14,299 bases of DNA from Bacillota bacterium (GTDB taxonomy: Bacteria > Bacillota > Clostridia > Christensenellales > CAG-138). Shown one piece after another: positions 1 through 7,464 of the stretch. Each line of letters starts with the position of its first letter. The first letter of the stretch is position 1. The notes beneath the pieces were generated by a model that worked only from the letters and a program-made list of their open reading frames with translations, had not been told where the DNA came from and did no database searches. Location of the stretch: the NCBI GenBank assembly GCA_023461495.1, contig JAEYLA010000261.1:1-14299 (forward strand), in the 5' to 3' direction. The position numbers and the translations under genes are program-made.

Positions 1-16
1 ATCCCCCACTTTCAAT

Positions 17-45
17 CCGATTTGACGACATGTGCGTCAAATCGG
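17..45. repeat. Inverted repeat (hairpin), 11-bp arms
   Basis: Perfect 11-bp arms CCGATTTGACG (17-27) and CGTCAAATCGG (35-45) enclose a 7-nt loop. Neither strand has a convincing T-tract directly after the stem, so I do not call it a terminator on its own. It sits just beyond the terminator at 48-75 and is the outermost of the hairpins that fill the left end. Its role is unknown. Confidence 0.6.
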
Positions 46-47
46 GG

Positions 48-75
48 AAAAAAATGCCGCCATTAGCGGCATTTT
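48..75. terminator. Strong, possibly bidirectional intrinsic terminator
   Basis: Ten-bp perfect arms AAAATGCCGC (51-60) and GCGGCATTTT (66-75) close a 5-nt loop. Read on the minus strand the stem runs into seven T residues (complement of 48-54). Read on the plus strand it ends in TTTT. It could end leftward transcripts that pass the ptsH terminator, and rightward transcripts from a gene left of the window. Confidence 0.75.
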
Positions 76-305
76 AACCCGCAGAAGACCCATCGATAAA
101 GTCCGCAGGACTTTGTCGATGGCCTGACAGGCGGCTATCCGCCTGTTTTCAGAGTATCGGCAAACCTTTTCAGGGGCTTCTCCCTGAACCCCCACCCAAG
201 AGACATGTCCCTTGGGAATCCCTAACGCCTGGAATGCGCTATTGTGCGTTTTAAGGATGTCCCATCAACCCCATAGCGGAAAGCCGTCGGCTTTTCTGTT
301 GCGCC
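76..305. repeat. Gene-free stretch made of consecutive hairpins
   Basis: No open reading frame with a ribosome binding site is visible here. The stretch holds consecutive inverted repeats. At 90-122 there are 15-bp arms with one G-T pair and a GCA loop. At 128-145 CAGGCGG and CCGCCTG are followed by TTTT on the plus strand. At 169-188 the stem is TTCAGGG/CCCTGAA. At 195-216 CCCAAG and CTTGGG enclose a GAC/GTC stem. At 278-296 AAAGCC and GGCTTT are followed by T residues on the plus strand. The density suggests an extragenic repeat cluster or a structured RNA. Which of the two cannot be decided here. Confidence 0.5.
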
Positions 306-356
306 AAAAAAACAGACATCCCAAATGGCAGCAGGCAATGCCGCCGTTTTGGGATG
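306..356 (-). terminator. Terminator of the mtl-fruK-ptsIH operon
   Basis: On the minus strand, 19 nt after the ptsH stop, arms CATCCCAAA and TTTGGGATG (plus positions 348-356 and 317-325) close a stem. An inner GGC/GCC and GGCA/TGCC stem lies within it. A TCTG spacer and seven T residues follow (complement of 306-312). Position, stem and T-tract fit the end of the six-gene PTS operon. Confidence 0.82.
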
Positions 357-375
357 AATGCACATACAAAAAAGA

Positions 376-645
376 TTAATCGCTCAGGCCGGTCTCAAGC
401 AGATTGACGAGGGTATCCACAGCTTCCACTTCATCTTCGCCAATAGCTGCAATCTCCACCTCCGTGCCCTTTGCAAGGCCAAGCGAAAGCACAAATACGA
501 TGGATTTTACGTTTGCTTCCTTGTTGTTGTCCATGCGTTTGAGCGTGATACGGGATTTAAACTTTCCTGCCGCCGCAACAAACTCGGCAGCCGGACGGGC
601 GTGCAGCCCCGTCTTGTTCATGATCGCGGTTTTCTTTGCATACAT
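376..645 (-). CDS. ptsH: Phosphocarrier protein HPr
   Basis: Small cytoplasmic phosphocarrier of the sugar phosphotransferase system; it passes phosphate from enzyme I to the IIA domains. The motif TGLHARPA places the catalytic His at residue 15 when translation starts at 645, the canonical position. An in-frame ATG at 651 lies only 1 nt after the GGAGG (653-657), whereas the ATG at 645 has a 7-nt spacer, so 645 is preferred. This gives 89 residues, normal for HPr. The regulatory Ser of KSIVFVLSLGL falls at residue 48 rather than 46, implying a two-residue insertion in the stretch before it. Its presence suggests control by HPr kinase/phosphorylase and CcpA, as in other Bacillota, but those genes are not in the window. 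The gene follows ptsI closely, reversing the common ptsH-ptsI order, and is the last gene of the operon. Confidence 0.95.
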   Translation of the reverse strand: MYAKKTAIMNKTGLHARPAAEFVAAAGKFKSRITLKRMDNNKEANVKSIVFVLSLGLAKGTEVEIAAIGEDEVEAVDTLVNLLETGLSD

Positions 646-651
646 ACGCAT

Positions 652-657
652 CCCTCC
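652..657 (-). promoter_or_regulatory. Ribosome binding site that decides the ptsH start
   Basis: The minus strand reads GGAGGG just before two in-frame ATG codons six bases apart. Spacing of 7 nt to the second ATG (645) is good, and spacing of 1 nt to the first (651) is not. The choice puts the catalytic His at residue 15. Confidence 0.75.
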
Positions 658-668
658 ATTTTTAAAGA

Positions 669-2384
669 CTATGCGCCGATTTCCTGTTTGAGATATTGCT
701 CCACTTCATTGGCGGTGGTGAAGGAAAGCGCCGTATGAAACAATTCCTCCGCCTTTTGCACCGTCAGCCCCGACAGCAGCCGCTTGATGCGTGCAACGGA
801 CGAACTGCCCATGCTCAGACGCCTGATGCCCATACCGATGAGCACAGCAGCCGCGAGCGGATCCCCACCCAGTTCTCCGCAGACGGCAAGGGGTTTTTCC
901 GCCTCCAGAAAGTGTGCGGCAACGCTGCCGATCAAGGAAAGCAAGCCCGGATGATAGTTCTGGTAATATTGCGCCACGGCAGGATTCATGCGGTCCACCG
1001 CCAGCGTATACTGCGTAAGATCGTTGGTGCCGATGCTTGCAAAGTCCACCTCCCGCGCCACTGCCTTTGCCATCAGCGCGATAGAGGGTATTTCTATCAT
1101 AATACCCACTTTTGCGGTCCTTGAAAACGGAATCCCTTCCCGCTCCAGTTCGTCCTGCGCGCGCGTCACCATCGCCTTTGCACGCCGGATATCGTCCATA
1201 CTGCCCACCATGGGGAACATCAGCCACAGGTTGCCGTATACGCCAGCGCGCAAACAGGCGCGCAGCTGCGTATGCATCAGTTCCGGGCGCTCAAAGCAGA
1301 GCCTGAGCGCGCGGTTGCCCATAAAGGGATTTTGCTCGGGTGCTATCGGGATACACTCGGGCTGTTTGTCTCCGCCTACGTCGAGCGTGCGGATGGTCAC
1401 AGGCCGTTCCCCGAACCGTTCGAGCACGCGCTTATAGGCTATAAACTGCTCCTCCTCGGTCGGCAGCGTCTTTCGCCCAAGGAACAGGAATTCCGTACGA
1501 AACAGCCCCACGCCGTCCGTATAGGCGGCAGCCTTGAGCTCCTGTTCGTCGGCGGAGCCGATGTTGAGCTCCACCTCCACATGCGTGCCGTCAAGCAGTT
1601 CCGACGCATGGTCCAGGTATATTCTAAGTGTATCGAGTTCTTTCCGGTGGCGTTCCCGAAGCGTCAAAAACTGTGCCTGCTCTTCTTCGGATGGGTCAAG
1701 CAGCACCACGCCCTTCACCGCGTCCACCGCCAGCAGGTCGCCGTGCGAGATATGTGTGAGCGCGCCCGGCACGCCGAGTACCGCCGGTATTTCAAAGCTG
1801 CGCGCTAAAATTGCCGTGTGGCAGGTAGCGCCGCCCACCTCGGTCACAATGGCAAGCACCTGCTTCGGATCAAGCGTTGCGGTGTCGGAGGGAAAGAGAT
1901 CGTGTGCAACAAGCACGACGGGTTCCTCCAACCGGCTCAGATCGCGCTCGGGCAACCCCTCCAGGCACCTTAGCAGGCGTAACTTGACATCCTGCATGTC
2001 GGAAACACGCTCGCGGATCAATGGATCGTCCACATCCGCAAGCATCTGCGCCATCATGTCAAACGCCTCTTCCACCGCGCAGGATGGGTGCTTATGCTCC
2101 TCTTTGATGCGGAAGAGGACTTCTTCCTCCACGCCGATATCGTTTGCAATTTCCCGGTGGGCGGAAAATATGGCGGCCTGCGCGGGATTCTTTTGGGCAA
2201 GCCGCTGCTCAATGGCGTCAAGCTCTTTTGCCGCCGTTTCGCGCGCCGCAAAAAACGCCTCCGTCGCCGCGTCCTCCGTTCCCGGATGCAGCGGGGCGCT
2301 GTCGATCACAGGGGTAAAGGGAATGTGCAGGAATGCGCGGCACACCGCGTAGCCGCCTGATACCGGATTGCCCGTTAAATACAT
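669..2384 (-). CDS. ptsI: PTS enzyme I (PEP-protein phosphotransferase)
   Basis: Cytoplasmic enzyme that takes phosphate from phosphoenolpyruvate and passes it to HPr. The 571-residue length is normal. The phosphoaccepting His is residue 189 in GGATCHTAILAR, where most enzymes I have Ser rather than Cys before it. The PEP-binding barrel shows GLFRTE (293-298), TIRTLDVGGDK (330-340), IEIPS (430-434, Glu431) and GTNDL (452-456, Asp455). The catalytic Cys502 lies in CGELGGD. These numbers match the E. coli enzyme closely. The N-terminus (MYLTGNPVSGGYAV) and NPFMGNRALRLC depart from common consensus, so this may be a divergent or operon-specific copy. An AGGAGG (2392-2397) 7 nt before the ATG supports the start. 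It sits 44 nt after fruK and 23 nt before ptsH. Confidence 0.96.
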   Translation of the reverse strand: MYLTGNPVSGGYAVCRAFLHIPFTPVIDSAPLHPGTEDAATEAFFAARETAAKELDAIEQRLAQKNPAQAAIFSAHREIANDIGVEEEVLFRIKEEHKHPSCAVEEAFDMMAQMLADVDDPLIRERVSDMQDVKLRLLRCLEGLPERDLSRLEEPVVLVAHDLFPSDTATLDPKQVLAIVTEVGGATCHTAILARSFEIPAVLGVPGALTHISHGDLLAVDAVKGVVLLDPSEEEQAQFLTLRERHRKELDTLRIYLDHASELLDGTHVEVELNIGSADEQELKAAAYTDGVGLFRTEFLFLGRKTLPTEEEQFIAYKRVLERFGERPVTIRTLDVGGDKQPECIPIAPEQNPFMGNRALRLCFERPELMHTQLRACLRAGVYGNLWLMFPMVGSMDDIRRAKAMVTRAQDELEREGIPFSRTAKVGIMIEIPSIALMAKAVAREVDFASIGTNDLTQYTLAVDRMNPAVAQYYQNYHPGLLSLIGSVAAHFLEAEKPLAVCGELGGDPLAAAVLIGMGIRRLSMGSSSVARIKRLLSGLTVQKAEELFHTALSFTTANEVEQYLKQEIGA

Positions 2385-2428
2385 GCCTGTGCCTCCTGTG
2401 TGATGTAGCTCTTGAAAAAAAGCCGCAG

Positions 2429-3361
2429 TTATGAAATGGGTTCCAACTTGACTTGTTTTAACAATTCCTCCGTCTGCTTCGGGTCGGCGCTCTGGCTGCC
2501 GCTCTGCATAACGCTTGCGGCGCTCACCGCAATGGCAAGCCGTGCGGTCTCCATCAGTTCCATCCCCCGCGCTTCCCCAAACGCCAGGGCCGCCATCATG
2601 GCGTCTCCCGCGCCGACGGTACTCTTTGCCACTACTTTCAGGCCATACGCCCGGTAACGGGCGTTTTCGCTCAAAAACAATGCGCCGTCTCCGCCTAAAG
2701 AGATGGCTACAAGCTTTACGCCCCGGTCAACGAGCCAAAGCCCGCAGGTAATCATTTCCTCCATGGTGGTAAGCTCCCGCCCGAACAGGCGGGAAAGTTC
2801 ATGCTGGTTGGGCTTGACCGCATAGGGAACCGCCGCTACCGCATGGCGGAAGCTAGTCCCGTCCGCATCCACAAACACTTTTGCGCCAGCTTCTTTACAA
2901 AGTGCCGTCCATTCGCCATAGAGCGTATCGGGTGCTCCCGGCGGCAGGCTGCCGGAGAAAATCACGATATCATCCTTACTTAGCCCCGCAAGCAGCTTCT
3001 CGCGCACACTACAAAGCAGCGCCTCCGTCGCAGGCGCGCCTGGCTCGTTGATGTCCGTCGTTTCGCCGTCCGCACAATCGATGAGCTTCAAATTTGTGCG
3101 CGTGGAGTGCCCAGTCGTCACAAAATCCGTGCCGATTCCGGCATCAGTGAGCGCTTTTACGATCCACGCGCCCGTATCGCCGCCAAGGATGCCCTGTGCG
3201 CTGCTCTCCTGCCCAAGCATTTTGAGCGTCTTTGAAACATTGATGCCCTTGCCGCCGGGATCCATGCGAACGGATTTCATGCGGTTGACAGAGCCTGCCG
3301 CGAGCTGTTCCACAACGCCCGTCTTATCCACAGCGGGGTTGAGGGTAACGGTGATGATCAT
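2429..3361 (-). CDS. fruK: 1-phosphofructokinase (PfkB-family sugar-phosphate kinase)
   Basis: A 310-residue ribokinase-fold kinase that most likely turns fructose 1-phosphate and ATP into fructose 1,6-bisphosphate. Family marks are TLNPAVDKT (6-14), DPGGKGINVSKTLKMLG (34-50), TTDINEPG (101-108), SGSLPPGAP (136-144), VKPNQHELSRLFGREL (182-197) and the catalytic loop STVGAGDAMMA (247-257) with Asp253. The pattern fits FruK better than adenosine or ribose kinases. Tagatose-6-phosphate kinase (LacC) is a close relative and cannot be fully excluded. AAGGAG (3370-3375) lies 8 nt before the ATG. It stands 30 nt after mtlF, where mannitol operons usually place mtlD, and 44 nt before ptsI. If the transporter delivers mannitol 1-phosphate, this kinase does not act on it directly, which makes the pairing odd. 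Confidence 0.88.
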   Translation of the reverse strand: MIITVTLNPAVDKTGVVEQLAAGSVNRMKSVRMDPGGKGINVSKTLKMLGQESSAQGILGGDTGAWIVKALTDAGIGTDFVTTGHSTRTNLKLIDCADGETTDINEPGAPATEALLCSVREKLLAGLSKDDIVIFSGSLPPGAPDTLYGEWTALCKEAGAKVFVDADGTSFRHAVAAVPYAVKPNQHELSRLFGRELTTMEEMITCGLWLVDRGVKLVAISLGGDGALFLSENARYRAYGLKVVAKSTVGAGDAMMAALAFGEARGMELMETARLAIAVSAASVMQSGSQSADPKQTEELLKQVKLEPIS

Positions 3362-3391
3362 GTATGCCTCTCCTTGCCGAACCCGAGGACG

Positions 3392-3865
3392 TTATTCCTC
3401 GATATTTTCCATAAAACAATCGTATATGAATTTTGGATCGGTGGAAAGCAAAAGTTTTTGTATGAGCTCTTCCTGCATCATAATATTCGCCACACCCGCC
3501 AGTATGGGAAGGTGCGCTTCCTCAAGCGCCGCGATGCCGATCAAAAGATACGCCTTGCCGCCTTCAAACGCGATGCCCTCCGGGTATTGGAGCACCACAA
3601 GGCCCGTCTTTTTGATGTATCGCTTGGCGGCTCCCACACCGTGCGGAATGGCGACACCCTCGCCAAGAAACGTGGTGACGACCTGCTCCCGTTCGATCAT
3701 GGCCTCGATATAGGCTTCTTCCACACAGCCTTTTTGGAGCAGCTTCTCCCCCGCAAGGCGGATCGCCTGCCACTTATCCGTGGAAGGAAGCCCTGTAAAG
3801 ATATCCAGCACAGTCAAAACATCGTCTTCCTGCCGGGTCTGTTGTTTTTTCGAAAAAAGTCCCAC
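3392..3865 (-). CDS. mtlF: PTS mannitol-type IIA component
   Basis: Cytoplasmic phosphocarrier that takes phosphate from HPr and passes it to the IIB domain of MtlA. The segment EREQVVTTFLGEGVAIPHG carries the phosphorylated His at residue 75, and IGIAALEEAHLPILAGVANIM follows, both typical of the Mtl/Fru IIA fold. A longer in-frame reading begins at 3982 inside mtlR. I prefer the GTG at 3865, which shares one base with the mtlR stop (TAGTG) and has AAGGA 9 nt upstream. It gives 157 residues, near the usual 145 or so, with about ten extra polar residues at the N-terminus (GLFSKKQQTRQEDD). The overlap implies translational coupling to mtlR. Because MtlA here ends after its IIB domain, a separate IIA is needed and this gene supplies it. 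Confidence 0.9.
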   Translation of the reverse strand: MGLFSKKQQTRQEDDVLTVLDIFTGLPSTDKWQAIRLAGEKLLQKGCVEEAYIEAMIEREQVVTTFLGEGVAIPHGVGAAKRYIKKTGLVVLQYPEGIAFEGGKAYLLIGIAALEEAHLPILAGVANIMMQEELIQKLLLSTDPKFIYDCFMENIEE

Positions 3866-5943
3866 TATTTTCGTTCCTTTCCTGTCATCATAAAATATTC
3901 GCTCTGATATGCGGCCAAAAGCCGTTCGAGCGCGCTGTAGCATTCCTGCCGGCTGCCGTGCCGGAACGCCTCCGGCAGCCATTCTTCATTGAGGATACCC
4001 TGGCTGATTGCGCCCATGACGGCGATATATTCGCTCGGGCACTGCATGGGGGCAAGCATGACAAGGATGCATTGTACGCGCATCGGCTTCCCCTCGCAGC
4101 TGTAAAGCGTTTCCGCCGTGTTGCGCAGGATGCCGAAGCGCAGCTCCGTTACGCCCGCACTGCGCGCGTGCAGCAGCATGCAGCCCGAGCCGTAATCGAT
4201 GGTGCTGCCGTATTTTTCCCGCTCCAGGAGCGCCTGCGAAACGCGCGCGGCAGCCTCATCCGTACCGCCGATCTCCTGTGCCACAAAGGAAATCAGCTCC
4301 TGCACCTGCGGCATGCGCAGCCCGTCGATCAGGAAAAAGTGGTCGAGCACCTGCAGGATGCCGTCGATCAGGTTCTTGACACCCGAAAGACGCTCCTTCA
4401 TGTTTGCGCCGCCCTGCGTCCACGGCGTCGGCCTGCGCGGTACCGCCTTTAGGAGGCCGCGCAGCCGCGTTTTGTCCTCCTCCAGCAGGAAAGGCGAAAC
4501 CGTGATGGACGCCGTAGACAAGCCCGCGATGGGAACGGTGGAAACCACAAGCTCCACCCCCCGTTCATGAAACAGTTGCTCGCTGATGTTGGTGGTCGCC
4601 AAAATATCGGTCAAAAGAAGTTCTGGGAATTCCCTGGAAAGCAGCGTCGCTAAGAACTGTGCGGAGACCATGCCCGCCGGGCAGCAGACCACCGTGCGGA
4701 ACATGCGGCTGCGCTTGAGGTTCTTATCCTCGAGCGCCACGCCAAGATGCATGGCGATGTAGGCGATCTCCTCCTCCGGAACGGTGACAAGAAGCTCCCT
4801 CTCCAGCGGTTCAATACAGGTCTTTGCAAGCGAATAGAGGTGCGGATAATGATCCTTTACGGAAGAAAGCAACGGGTTGCGGATATTCAAATGCAGCTGC
4901 AGGCGGTTGATCGCGGGGATAAGATGCTCCATCAGCCCCCGATAAAACGTGGTATTGCTTTCAAGGAGGTAGCCCGTTTCGCTCTCCGCAATGCGGATGA
5001 TTTCCCGGAGCAGCGCCTGCAGGCGTTCATCCGCCTGCTCCGGGCTGGAAATACGGCCGTGGCTCTGCTGCAGCAGCACCATCAGGTAATCGGCCTCTTC
5101 TGCGGGGAACGTGACGCCCGCGGCCTTGCCAAGCCTCCCAAGCAGGGAGAGTATGATAGGGTATTCCGCCGTTTTCTCCCACCGCGCCATCCGCTCCCTG
5201 GACGCTTTGACGGTATATCCGTCGTGTACGCGGCGGAGCATGCCGTATACGGTGATCAAAAACTCGCTGTAATCCTTATCCGCCTGCAGGATTTCGCGCA
5301 GCCGCGCCTGCATTGCCGCCTGCTCCACGATCTGCCACATCAGATCGGCATCGAGGAATCCCATGATATCCTGCTCCGCCATCGTATCGAGCACGGTGCG
5401 GCTTGAAAGCATGGAGATCACATCCTGCCACGCGTAGGTATCGTGGAACAGGTTGAGGATACCGCGCCTTCTCTGCCATTCGTCCGCAACGAGGTATACA
5501 CCCACACCCGGCTTACGGGCAAGCGCAATGCCGTTTTGCGAGAGCCAGCTTTCGCATCTATCAAGGTCCGCGCTTACGGTGGCGTCCGTCACGCCAAGGG
5601 CGCTGGTAAACACCAGCATCTTTACGGGCTCCGCCGCATTTAAGAGCGTGGAAAGGATAAACTGCCGCCGCTCCTCTTTAGAGCAAAGCAGCAGTTTTGT
5701 TTTCGTATTTACGGCGCGCTGTAGCTGCGCCATATGTTCTTCGGGGCAAACGAGCCGGATCCCCTGGCTGGATTTGCGTTCCACCTGCGCGCCGTATGCA
5801 CGCAGTTCATAGGTCAGCGCGCCCAGCTCACGCATCACCGTGCGCCCGCTGATCTGCAGCGACGAGGCAATTTCAGACACAGGCACAAACCCGTGCTTTT
5901 CGATCAGCGCGCCGACGATCTGCTTCTGCCGTGAAGTGAGCAT
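3865..5943 (-). CDS. mtlR: PRD-containing transcriptional activator of the mannitol operon
   Basis: A 692-residue DNA-binding activator with the MtlR layout: N-terminal helix-turn-helix (about 1-45), a second HTH/Mga-like region (about 85-165), PRD1 (about 195-300), PRD2 (about 310-410), a IIB-like domain with Cys420/Cys421 (TVVCCPAG) and a IIA-like domain with His592 (CMLLHARS). In known MtlR proteins, phosphorylation of PRD2 by HPr activates, and phosphate on the IIB-like Cys or IIA-like His lowers activity, so the protein senses sugar flux. PRD2 keeps both histidines, His340 (MEHLIPAINR) and His399 (IAYIAMHLGVA). PRD1 has lost both: its matching stretches read FLITVYGMLRRV and EEADYLMVLLQQ. 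AAGGGAG (5949-5955) lies 5 nt before the ATG. It probably controls the mtlA promoter. Its stop overlaps the mtlF start. Confidence 0.93.
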   Translation of the reverse strand: MLTSRQKQIVGALIEKHGFVPVSEIASSLQISGRTVMRELGALTYELRAYGAQVERKSSQGIRLVCPEEHMAQLQRAVNTKTKLLLCSKEERRQFILSTLLNAAEPVKMLVFTSALGVTDATVSADLDRCESWLSQNGIALARKPGVGVYLVADEWQRRRGILNLFHDTYAWQDVISMLSSRTVLDTMAEQDIMGFLDADLMWQIVEQAAMQARLREILQADKDYSEFLITVYGMLRRVHDGYTVKASRERMARWEKTAEYPIILSLLGRLGKAAGVTFPAEEADYLMVLLQQSHGRISSPEQADERLQALLREIIRIAESETGYLLESNTTFYRGLMEHLIPAINRLQLHLNIRNPLLSSVKDHYPHLYSLAKTCIEPLERELLVTVPEEEIAYIAMHLGVALEDKNLKRSRMFRTVVCCPAGMVSAQFLATLLSREFPELLLTDILATTNISEQLFHERGVELVVSTVPIAGLSTASITVSPFLLEEDKTRLRGLLKAVPRRPTPWTQGGANMKERLSGVKNLIDGILQVLDHFFLIDGLRMPQVQELISFVAQEIGGTDEAAARVSQALLEREKYGSTIDYGSGCMLLHARSAGVTELRFGILRNTAETLYSCEGKPMRVQCILVMLAPMQCPSEYIAVMGAISQGILNEEWLPEAFRHGSRQECYSALERLLAAYQSEYFMMTGKERK

Positions 5944-5980
5944 GCTGTCTCCCTTCTATTTCGAGAGTGATCTTTCCAGA

Positions 5981-6021
5981 AATGACGGGCGGGAACGGAT
6001 TGCATATTCCCGCCGGTCATT
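5981..6021 (-). promoter_or_regulatory. Intercistronic hairpin between mtlA and mtlR
   Basis: Fifteen-bp arms AATGACGGGCGGGAA (5981-5995) and TTCCCGCCGGTCATT (6007-6021), with one G-G mismatch, close an 11-nt loop in the 97-nt gap. The minus strand continues TCTGGAAAG, which is not T-rich, so a classical terminator is unlikely. By inference it protects the 3' end of the mtlA message or trims expression of mtlR relative to mtlA, as inter-gene stems do in other PTS operons. Confidence 0.6.
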
Positions 6022-6040
6022 CTAGGGAGGGTTGTGCCTT

Positions 6041-7429
6041 TTACTCCTTGAGTTGCGCGATCAGCGCGTCATACTCGGATGCGTTCATAAAGTTGTTGAT
6101 GGAATAGAGCTTTGCCTGCGGCGCTTTTTCACGCGCGCGTGCACTCAAAGAGGATTGTGTAACAACAACCGTCGCATCACGCGGAATATCCTCAATGGCA
6201 TAGTGTTTGACGGGCATATCGATGCCTGCGTCCTTGAGTTTTTTCTTCAGGGTGGTTGCGCCCATCGCGCTTGAGCCCATGCCCGCGTCGCAAGCGAAGG
6301 CGATCATGCCCGAAACTGTGCGCAGCGCTGCGGGAGCGGTACCCTTGCTTTCGGCCTTCATGGCCTTCATCTGCTCGGCCGCCTGCTCGATATCATCACC
6401 CTTTTGCTTCCTGATAAAAGGGATAGCCACAAGCAGCGATACCGCCGTGGAGATAAGCACGCCCAGCAACACAGGGAAGAGTCCGCCCTTGGGCGCCATG
6501 GCCATGATCATAAAGATGCTGCCCGGAGCGGGAGCCGCCACTAAGCCCGCATTAAAGAGCGAGAATACTGCAAGACCGGATGCGCCGCCCGCGATAACGG
6601 AAAGCAGCAGCGCAGGGTTCATCAGGATGTAGGGGAAATAGATTTCGTGAATACCGCCCAGGAAGTGAATGATCACCGCACCGGGGGCGGAAGCCTTGGT
6701 GTTGCCCTTGCCGAACAGCCAGCATGCTAAAAGTACGCCAAGACCAGGGCCGGGGTTGGTTTCCACCAGGTACATGATGGATTTGCCAAACTCCATCACT
6801 TGCTGTGCGCCGATCGGCCCCATGATACCATGGTTGATCGTATTGTTCAAGAACAGGACCTTTGCGGGTTCCACAAAGAGGGAAATGGCGGGCAGCGCGT
6901 GAATGTTGTTGATAAACGTTGCGCCTGCCGCCAGGAACAGCGTGATGGCCTGGATGACGGGCCCGATGACCACAAAACCGAGCAGCGCTACGAGCATTGA
7001 GAGAATGCCCAGGCCGAAGTTGTTGACGAGCATTTCAAAGCCTGCGCGGATCTTCCCCTCAACCACGCGGTCGAACTGCTTGATGACCCAGCCGGCCAGG
7101 GGGCCGATGAGCATGGCGCCCATGATCATGGTCACCTCAGTACCAATGATAACGCCAAATGTTGCAACAGCGCCGGCAACGCCGCCGCGCGCGCCGCCTA
7201 CCTGCTTGCCGCCGGTATAACCGACGAGTATCGGCAGCAGGAACCGGAGCATCGGGCCGACCATGGTGGCGAATGCTTCGTTGGGCAACCAGCCGACATC
7301 AATAAAGAGCGCCGTAATAAAGCCCCAGGCAATGAATGCGCCGATGTTCGGCATGACCATGCCGCTTAAAAACCGGCCGATTTTTTGTACGGTCTGCTTG
7401 CCGCTTTTGGTTTTGACTGCAGTTTCCAT
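6041..7429 (-). CDS. mtlA: PTS mannitol-type transporter, IICB components
   Basis: Inner-membrane permease that imports and phosphorylates a hexitol, probably D-mannitol to mannitol 1-phosphate. Residues about 15-340 form the multi-helix IIC domain, with NNTINHG (195-201) and GGIHEIYFPY (258-267, Glu262), both hallmarks of mannitol IIC. A linker (about 341-370) joins the IIB domain, whose phosphocysteine is Cys380 in FACDAGMGSSAMGA. The protein stops at 462 residues with no IIA domain, so it is the IICB form that works with MtlF. GGAGGAG (7435-7441) lies 5 nt before the ATG. It is the first gene of the operon, 97 nt before mtlR. Specificity is inferred from IIC motifs. The absence of mtlD nearby leaves another polyol or ketose possible. 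Confidence 0.94.
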   Translation of the reverse strand: METAVKTKSGKQTVQKIGRFLSGMVMPNIGAFIAWGFITALFIDVGWLPNEAFATMVGPMLRFLLPILVGYTGGKQVGGARGGVAGAVATFGVIIGTEVTMIMGAMLIGPLAGWVIKQFDRVVEGKIRAGFEMLVNNFGLGILSMLVALLGFVVIGPVIQAITLFLAAGATFINNIHALPAISLFVEPAKVLFLNNTINHGIMGPIGAQQVMEFGKSIMYLVETNPGPGLGVLLACWLFGKGNTKASAPGAVIIHFLGGIHEIYFPYILMNPALLLSVIAGGASGLAVFSLFNAGLVAAPAPGSIFMIMAMAPKGGLFPVLLGVLISTAVSLLVAIPFIRKQKGDDIEQAAEQMKAMKAESKGTAPAALRTVSGMIAFACDAGMGSSAMGATTLKKKLKDAGIDMPVKHYAIEDIPRDATVVVTQSSLSARAREKAPQAKLYSINNFMNASEYDALIAQLKE

Positions 7430-7464
7430 GCATACTCCTCCATATTCTTTTTACATGCGGTTGG

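Noticed and set aside
1534..2352. Long plus-strand open frame antisense to ptsI (similar ones at 3048-3713 and 7785-8663)
   Set aside because: These lie opposite well-identified genes, have Ser/Arg/Ala-rich low-complexity translations and no family resemblance. They are by-products of the GC-rich third codon positions.
5981..6021. Ribonucleic antiterminator/terminator pair controlled by the PRD regulator
   Set aside because: The regulator has N-terminal DNA-binding HTH domains rather than a BglG-type RNA-binding domain, and the stem lacks a T-tract.
6041..7429. mtlA as a truncated IICBA gene
   Set aside because: The frame ends cleanly after a complete IIB domain, and a separate IIA gene follows in the operon, so the IICB form is natural.
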